Shown here: positions 13,692 through 17,962 of the stretch, piece by piece
Numbering within the stretch: the stretch's first letter is position 1
Layout: each line of letters begins with the position of its first letter
DNA from: an archaeon
GTDB lineage: Archaea > Nanobdellota > Nanobdellia > SCGC-AAA011-G17 > GW2011-AR17
Length of the DNA stretch: 17,962 bases
Assembly: GCA_023245975.1 (NCBI GenBank)
Contig: JAHFJF010000004.1
Span: 2,536-20,497, forward strand
Reading direction: 5' to 3'
Translations under genes and position numbers: made by a program
Notes under the pieces: model-generated
The model's input: the letters and a program-made list of their open reading frames with translations, nothing else
The model's database searches: none
What the model was told of the DNA's origin: nothing

Positions 13692-15905
13692 ATGCGACCT
13701 ATTTCAGGTGATGTCAAAAAAATTCTGAATAAATACGGTAACAAGATTGAAGGTCAATCTGGAAAGAATGTGATGGATGAACCTTCTTCTAATGGGGTAT
13801 TTACAAAAGAATATGAGACATTCCGTTTGGAATCATTAATTCTGAGCAATAGCCTTTACGAAAGATTATGCAATTTTTCTTCTACATTAATGAACATAGA
13901 GCCTAAAAAAGAAGACGAGGCAAAGCTTGCAGAAGCAATAAGGACTACTCATCTGAACATAACGCCAGCCTCGGCATATAGTTTTGCAACACTTGTTATG
14001 CTCTTTTCGATATTGCTAGGTATATTTCTTGGAGCGATATCTTACCTTATTTTCGGCTCTGTTTCAATCGTAACAGTATTGATTTTTGTAATAGGCGGTA
14101 TAATCGCCCTAAAGCCAATTGCCAAATATCCTATTCATATTGCGGACATGCATCGTTTGCGTGCATCAAACCAAATGGTCATGTGCATACTTTATATTGT
14201 CATGTACATGCGCCACACTTCTAATCTAGAGCATGCAGTGAAGTTCGCAGGTGAGCATATTGATGCTCCATTATCTTTGGATTTAAGGAAAATTGTCTGG
14301 GATGTTGAAACAAACAGGTTTTCTACGATAAAGGAATCTATAGACTATTATCTTGAAAATTGGAAAGCCTATAATCTAGATTTTGTTGAGTCTTTTCATC
14401 TTATAGGGTCATCGGTTCAGGAAGGCAATAACCAAAGAAGGATTGAGCTTCTTGAGAAAGCATTGGAAGTCATGCTAGAAGGCACATATGAAAACATGCT
14501 GCATTACGCACAAAATATCAAAAGCCCCATAACAACCTTGCACATGCTTGGAGTCATACTTCCGGTATTAGGCTTAATAATACTTCCATTGATGGGCAGT
14601 TTCCTTGGCGTTAAATGGTATCAGCTTGCGATAATTTACAATGTTTTCTTGCCGATTGGCGTTTATTTTATCGGTTTTAAGATAATGTCTCAAAGGCCAG
14701 TAGGCTATAGCGAAGGCAATATACTAGAAGACAATCCTCGCTTTGCCTCCATGAGAAAGGTAAATTTTTTGGGTTTGGAAATAGAGCCAAAGTCATATGC
14801 AATATTTCTTGCAGTAATATTCTTATTGATCGGATTTTTCCCAGTGATATATCATGCATTCGGCTATGAGGATATTGTGTTCTCGTTTGGGAATTATGAG
14901 AATTTCGGCTCTTTGATGGGTTATCAGGTTTCTCAAGATGCAGAAGGTAATACTATTGAGTCAGGCCCTTTCGGAATAGGTGCAGCATTGTTTAGCTTGA
15001 TTGTTACATTTGGATTGGCTTATGCCCTTTCAAGTTATTATAAGGCAAAAAGCAGGAAGCTTATAGGCATAATGGAAGAGACGAAAAAGCTTGAGAAAGA
15101 ATTTCAGGGTGCCTTGTTCCAGCTTGGAAATAGGATTGGCGGCGGTTTCCCTACTGAGATGTCATTTGGTGATGTTGCAAATAACATGCAGGGGACTCCA
15201 ACGGGAAATTTCTTGCGTATTGTTGACACGAACATAAGGATGCTTGGGTTAAGTGTTACTGATGCGATTTTTGATGAAAAAGTAGGTGCAATAAACCAGT
15301 ATCCAAGCTCATTGATAGAAAGTTCCATGAAGATTATGGCAGAAACTTCACAGAAGGGTCCGAGCGTTGTATCAAAGGCTTTGATCAGCATATCGACATA
15401 TCTTGACAGGATAAACAAGGTAAATGAAAGGTTAAAGGATCTTCTTGCTGAGACTGTCGGTTCGATGCGTGCGCAGATTTCTTTCCTATCACCGGTAATC
15501 TCTGGTATAGTTGTTGGCATCGGCACAATGATAACATCAATCATAGGGTCTTTGGGCCCTGCATTGCAGCAGGCAACTGCATCTCCTGACGGCGCATCAT
15601 CTACGGCAGGCCAGTTTGGGGCAATGGGCCAGTTCACAGAATTATTCCCGATTGATAAGCTGATTCCTCCATTTTATTTCCAGATGGTTGTTGGCTTATA
15701 CCTGATAGAAGTAGTTTTCATATTGACAATTTTGGCTAATGGGATTGATTCTGGAGTGAATAAGCTGAAGGAAGAGGATTCTCTCGCAAGGAATCTATAT
15801 AAGAGCGCAATCTTCTATATTATACTGGCAGGATTGACAATGATAGTCTTTAATTTCTTAGCGGTTACGATATCATCAAGGGCAGTTTCAGGAGGAGGCC
15901 TATAA
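13692..15905 (+). CDS. Polytopic platform protein of type IV-filament/secretion system (ArlJ/TadC/GspF-like)
   Basis: This is the membrane platform that partners the ATPase encoded directly upstream. At 737 aa it is long but has the expected duplicated layout. Two cytoplasmic helical GspF-type domains (about 160-275 and 460-590) are each bordered by membrane segments: about 98-122, 125-143, 284-304, 309-330, 368-388, 428-447, 600-624, 662-682 and 705-725. The hydrophilic N terminus (1-90) is cytoplasmic by prediction. The stretch around YLENWKAYNLDFVESFHLIG and the second-domain segment with GGGFPTEMSFGDVANNMQGT resemble archaeal T2SSF repeats. The assignment rests on topology, length and adjacency to the ATPase rather than a catalytic motif. 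Its stop overlaps the ATG of a 33-aa ORF (TAATG), so the operon continues. Confidence 0.85.
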   Translation: MRPISGDVKKILNKYGNKIEGQSGKNVMDEPSSNGVFTKEYETFRLESLILSNSLYERLCNFSSTLMNIEPKKEDEAKLAEAIRTTHLNITPASAYSFATLVMLFSILLGIFLGAISYLIFGSVSIVTVLIFVIGGIIALKPIAKYPIHIADMHRLRASNQMVMCILYIVMYMRHTSNLEHAVKFAGEHIDAPLSLDLRKIVWDVETNRFSTIKESIDYYLENWKAYNLDFVESFHLIGSSVQEGNNQRRIELLEKALEVMLEGTYENMLHYAQNIKSPITTLHMLGVILPVLGLIILPLMGSFLGVKWYQLAIIYNVFLPIGVYFIGFKIMSQRPVGYSEGNILEDNPRFASMRKVNFLGLEIEPKSYAIFLAVIFLLIGFFPVIYHAFGYEDIVFSFGNYENFGSLMGYQVSQDAEGNTIESGPFGIGAALFSLIVTFGLAYALSSYYKAKSRKLIGIMEETKKLEKEFQGALFQLGNRIGGGFPTEMSFGDVANNMQGTPTGNFLRIVDTNIRMLGLSVTDAIFDEKVGAINQYPSSLIESSMKIMAETSQKGPSVVSKALISISTYLDRINKVNERLKDLLAETVGSMRAQISFLSPVISGIVVGIGTMITSIIGSLGPALQQATASPDGASSTAGQFGAMGQFTELFPIDKLIPPFYFQMVVGLYLIEVVFILTILANGIDSGVNKLKEEDSLARNLYKSAIFYIILAGLTMIVFNFLAVTISSRAVSGGGL
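15889..15898 (+). promoter_or_regulatory. Strong Shine-Dalgarno (AGGAGGAGG) before the 33-aa ORF
   Basis: AGGAGGAGG within the last codons of the platform gene ends 6 nt before ATG 15905. Such a strong match supports the very short downstream ORF being translated. Confidence 0.55.
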
Positions 15906-16006
15906 TGATGGCTATGAGGACAGTGGTGTTGCTTTTGCTTGCTTTGTTGTTGGGAATTATATTGTTCCTTGTTGTCCGTGGATTTAAGGGGGTACTTTTT
16001 GGTTAA
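15905..16006 (+). CDS. 33-aa single-pass membrane peptide
   Basis: This short gene encodes MMAMRTVV followed by an unbroken leucine-rich membrane helix (about 7-24) and the tail RGFKGVLFG. Its ATG overlaps the platform-protein stop (TAATG), AGGAGGAGG lies 6 nt upstream, and its stop overlaps the next gene's ribosome-binding region and start. It fills what would otherwise be a gap inside a tightly packed operon. Without a conserved motif the function is open: a small subunit of the platform complex is plausible. The alternative, that the next gene starts upstream at TTG 15939 in another frame, would leave this strong ribosome-binding site unused and is less likely. Confidence 0.6.
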   Translation: MMAMRTVVLLLLALLLGIILFLVVRGFKGVLFG

Positions 16007-16817
16007 GATATATAAAAAGGCAGCCGGGATATCTACAGAAACATTAGCAAAGATATTATTACTGCTTGGATTCTTGGTAGTTGCAGCATTCATAATCGGT
16101 TCATTAACAGGTTTATTCTCAATAGAAAGTGCGGACAGGACAGTATGCTACGTTTCAAATGCATTGATATCAAGCAATGCCGTCTTTAAATCATTGATGC
16201 CTACTGCCTGTAGTATAGAGCTTATAGAAGAGCCTGTTGATGAAGAGAGGTTATCTGGCTTGCTTAAGGATACCTGGCACATGTTTGGTGAAGGAGATTT
16301 CGATTTAGGCAATGCTGGTCATGAAACATTCACGCCATTTGCATTCAAGCCTAAATCAGATATTTTGTTCCCGCAATATTATCTCTATTTACAATCTCAC
16401 AAGAATGGCAAAGCTGTTTCTGACAGGTCAAAATCCGATAATCAATATTTACAGACAGGCTCTTTCGGGCAGACATTATGTGTTGCCAATAATTTATTGG
16501 AAGAAAATCAGCCGGTAAAACTTTCAGAAGGACAATTGTATTATATCAATTTATTTGATGACCAGAGGCCACATGATTGCGGCGATAAGATAATTCTTTC
16601 AAAAGAAGCTGGCTTTACAGAAGCAGATTTATTTAATGATCCAAACTTCTTCTTTTGCTATTCCCCAGACACGCAGAGGATGCTTGTTGTTAGTGCAACT
16701 TCAGAAATAGCAGGTTCCTCTTTAGCAAATCTCGTATCTCCATTGGTCGGTTTAGGTTATTTTTTCAGCCAAGATGAGACAACATTCTGCAGTGAAGAAA
16801 GGAGTGGGGGCCGATGA
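15999..16817 (+). CDS. Membrane-anchored six-cysteine extracytoplasmic protein, possible large pilin-like subunit
   Basis: No named family recognised. Starting at TTG 15999, with GGGGG 6 nt upstream, the product is 272 aa: MVKIYKKAAGISTETLAKI, then a membrane helix (about 17-38), then about 230 hydrophilic residues predicted outside the cell. Lys-Lys-Ala-Ala-Gly before a polar Glu-containing stretch and a hydrophobic helix resembles an archaeal class III (prepilin) signal, with cleavage possibly after Gly10. Six cysteines (50, 71, 161, 194, 220, 264) could form disulfides. The frame is open 20 codons further upstream to TTG 15939, but that stretch overlaps the 33-aa gene. The stop overlaps the next ATG (ATGA). 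Operon membership with the ATPase and platform supports a role as a filament or secreted component. Confidence 0.7.
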   Translation: MVKIYKKAAGISTETLAKILLLLGFLVVAAFIIGSLTGLFSIESADRTVCYVSNALISSNAVFKSLMPTACSIELIEEPVDEERLSGLLKDTWHMFGEGDFDLGNAGHETFTPFAFKPKSDILFPQYYLYLQSHKNGKAVSDRSKSDNQYLQTGSFGQTLCVANNLLEENQPVKLSEGQLYYINLFDDQRPHDCGDKIILSKEAGFTEADLFNDPNFFFCYSPDTQRMLVVSATSEIAGSSLANLVSPLVGLGYFFSQDETTFCSEERSGGR

Positions 16818-16975
16818 GAAGTATTTTCAAAAAGAAAGGAAAGCTTGAGCTAGAAGAGGTAATTGTTGCAGTTTTAATAATATTATTAGTTATTATTGGA
16901 ATAATCTTTCTTACGCAATTCAAGGAAAAGATGTTATTGGGGATTGAAAAGCTAAAGGAGATATTCGGCAGATAA
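16814..16975 (+). CDS. 53-aa pilin-like single-pass peptide
   Basis: This short gene reads MRSIFKKKGKLELEEVIVAV, then a continuous hydrophobic helix to about residue 33 and an amphipathic basic tail (TQFKEKMLLGIEKLKEIFGR). A basic leader, a glutamate close to the start of the hydrophobic helix (LELEEV) and the helix itself copy the layout of class III signal peptides and the N-terminal alpha helix of type IV pilins. There is no globular head, so it would be a minimal or minor pilin-like subunit, or a small membrane partner. Its ATG overlaps the previous stop (ATGA), its stop overlaps the next ATG (TAATG), and GGAG/GGGGG lies upstream. The operon continues through it without a gap. Confidence 0.65.
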   Translation: MRSIFKKKGKLELEEVIVAVLIILLVIIGIIFLTQFKEKMLLGIEKLKEIFGR

Positions 16976-17962
16976 TGGCAGAGATGGAAAGAAGTTACAT
17001 TGTGTATGCTATAATTGTAATTGCATTAATGGTAGTAATAGCATTGATTGTATTAAAGTTTTATCCGGAGACTTTCAGCGAAGTAGGAAAGATTGCAAAC
17101 GAGGTTTTTGATATCGTCCCAGAAGAAGAGGCAAAGACTATTGAGTCTATGGATAAATTTATATCCAGTGTAGAATCTTGCCTGTCAACAGAATTTGTAA
17201 GGTGTGGTTGCAAGTTAGAGTCAAGGCATTTGCCGCAAGATTATTTTATGTTGATAAGGAATACTGCAGAAGGTGTTTCTATTTCATTGCTTTCAAGCGA
17301 AGATGCAGTTATAGGCAGTACAAAATTAATACAGGGCGCAAAGATTGGGGTTTTACTGCCAGCATATAACAAGAGGGATGCAATATTCTCCGAAAGGAGA
17401 TTAGACACTATAGATAGTGTCTGCCTGTTTGACAGGGATATAAAGCTAGTTGGAAATTCCGATGATTTGATGTCAACCCAGATTGGGGAAGATGAAGGGA
17501 TTTTCTATGCTGATTCAGATTCTGTTTTCAGGACATTGCCAGAGCTTTTAAAACAAAATGAAAATTCAGTATGCCTGATAACTACTGATCTTAGTCAAGA
17601 TGACATTGGGGACAGGGATATAGATATAGAAGATGCCAGTGATATTCTACAGAAAGAAATCGTTTATCCTGTAAATGAAATAACTCAGAGTGGCAGGCTT
17701 CGCGCATCAGGCTTGGAAATTGAGGATATTGATGACATAGGGAAGCTTACTGCGGCCTATCTGCAATCTCTCGGATCTTGTTCTGAAGGAAACCAGTTCC
17801 AATGGCCATTAGATACGCAATCATACAAAGTTTCTTCATGCACAATGGAAACGCAATCAGGGAATTTGGCAAGCACTTATGAGATTGAATTGCCAGGAGG
17901 TTCTGAGATATTAGCGCAATCAAATAGCGAGGTATCTGGTAATTGTAATGATTGTGCTTCAG
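16975..17962 (+). CDS. Anchored cysteine-containing extracytoplasmic protein (3' end outside window)
   Basis: No named family recognised. The frame is open from ATG 16975 to the end of the window (329 residues seen). It begins MAEMERSYIVYAIIVIALMV with one membrane helix (about 8-28). The long, acidic, predicted extracellular part has at least nine cysteines (69, 77, 79, 150, 200, 269, 289, 324, 327), including CGC and CNDC pairs. A uncharged helix starting close to the N terminus with Glu nearby again recalls pilin-like anchors, but no clear cleavage site is seen. The ATG overlaps the 53-aa gene's stop (TAATG). GGAG at 16957-16960 is rather far upstream, so coupling from the preceding gene probably drives translation. 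It is probably an exported structural, adhesive or minor filament component; this rests on context. Confidence 0.75.
   Translation, partial: MAEMERSYIVYAIIVIALMVVIALIVLKFYPETFSEVGKIANEVFDIVPEEEAKTIESMDKFISSVESCLSTEFVRCGCKLESRHLPQDYFMLIRNTAEGVSISLLSSEDAVIGSTKLIQGAKIGVLLPAYNKRDAIFSERRLDTIDSVCLFDRDIKLVGNSDDLMSTQIGEDEGIFYADSDSVFRTLPELLKQNENSVCLITTDLSQDDIGDRDIDIEDASDILQKEIVYPVNEITQSGRLRASGLEIEDIDDIGKLTAAYLQSLGSCSEGNQFQWPLDTQSYKVSSCTMETQSGNLASTYEIELPGGSEILAQSNSEVSGNCNDCAS

Noticed and set aside
15104..15637. Long antisense ORF (177 aa) opposite the platform gene
   Set aside because: It is a shadow of a real gene on the other strand, with no ribosome-binding site, promoter or recognisable motif.
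11367..15905. Calling the locus an archaellum (arlI/arlJ)
   Set aside because: No archaellin, ArlF/G/H or other archaellum-specific gene is visible, and both proteins are longer than their archaellum counterparts.
15939..16817. 292-aa version of the six-cysteine protein starting at TTG 15939
   Set aside because: The extra 20 residues overlap the 33-aa gene, and no ribosome-binding site precedes TTG 15939, whereas TTG 15999 has GGGGG 6 nt upstream.
17178..17369. 63-aa ORF near the right end
   Set aside because: It is out of frame inside the open reading frame that begins at 16975 and runs to the window edge, which has an anchor helix and operon-type overlap.
17404..17421. Perfect 7-bp inverted repeat with a 4-nt loop (GACACTA...TAGTGTC)
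   Set aside because: It is inside a coding sequence with no T-tract after it; a hairpin of this size is expected by chance in 18 kb.

Overview
The window is about 18 kb of low-GC archaeal DNA, densely packed with genes. The archaeal assignment rests on the gene content: an archaeal/eukaryal-type tyrosyl-tRNA synthetase, a proteasome-activating nucleotidase ending in an HbYX motif, a full-length Hef helicase-nuclease, a PRC-barrel protein, and a GspE/ArlI-type ATPase with an ArlJ/TadC-type platform protein. It also rests on TATA boxes centred about 27 nt upstream of start codons, the signature of leaderless archaeal transcripts. The overall flavour (small proteins, low GC, gene neighbourhood) suggests a DPANN lineage such as Woesearchaeota/Pacearchaeota. 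That lineage placement is an inference; the archaeal call is firm.

Region 1 (1-2874, + strand) is a housekeeping operon: the 3' end of tyrS, a PAN-like AAA+ ATPase, a ureohydrolase (arginase/agmatinase family) and the RNA 2',3'-cyclic phosphodiesterase ThpR, joined by ATGA overlaps or a 4-nt gap. It meets Hef (2875-5070, - strand) stop codon to stop codon with no spacer. A short membrane protein (about 5175-5441, +) diverges from Hef.

Region 2 (5458-8103, - strand) encodes three membrane-biology proteins: a TraB/PrgY-family protein, an M50/site-2-protease-like membrane protein whose start lies inside the traB 3' end and appears to be a non-canonical ATC codon behind a strong Shine-Dalgarno sequence, and an SPFH/stomatin-like protein. 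A PRC-barrel gene (8172-8462, +) diverges from traB.

Region 3 (8535-17962) is the most interesting part. Three consecutive, overlapping genes encode paralogous multi-pass membrane proteins. Two coiled-coil proteins on the opposite strand follow, with a 113-nt out-of-frame overlap between them. Then comes a secretion ATPase with a long N-terminal extension, its two-domain polytopic platform protein, a 33-aa membrane peptide, a 272-aa six-cysteine secreted/anchored protein, a 53-aa pilin-like peptide, and a large cysteine-containing anchored protein running off the window. ATPase plus platform is the core of the archaeal type IV filament family (archaella, pili, Tad-like systems). The three membrane paralogues, the coiled-coil pair and the small anchored proteins are not parts I recognise from described archaella or Aap/Tad-type pili, so this is a candidate undescribed surface-filament or secretion machine.

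Six transcription units have a TATA box centred 26.5-28.5 nt from an ATG. This geometry shifts the preferred start of three genes to a downstream in-frame ATG. Genes internal to operons instead rely on Shine-Dalgarno sequences or stop/start overlap. No intergenic stretch exceeds 300 bases, and I saw no tRNA, rRNA, CRISPR array or insertion sequence.
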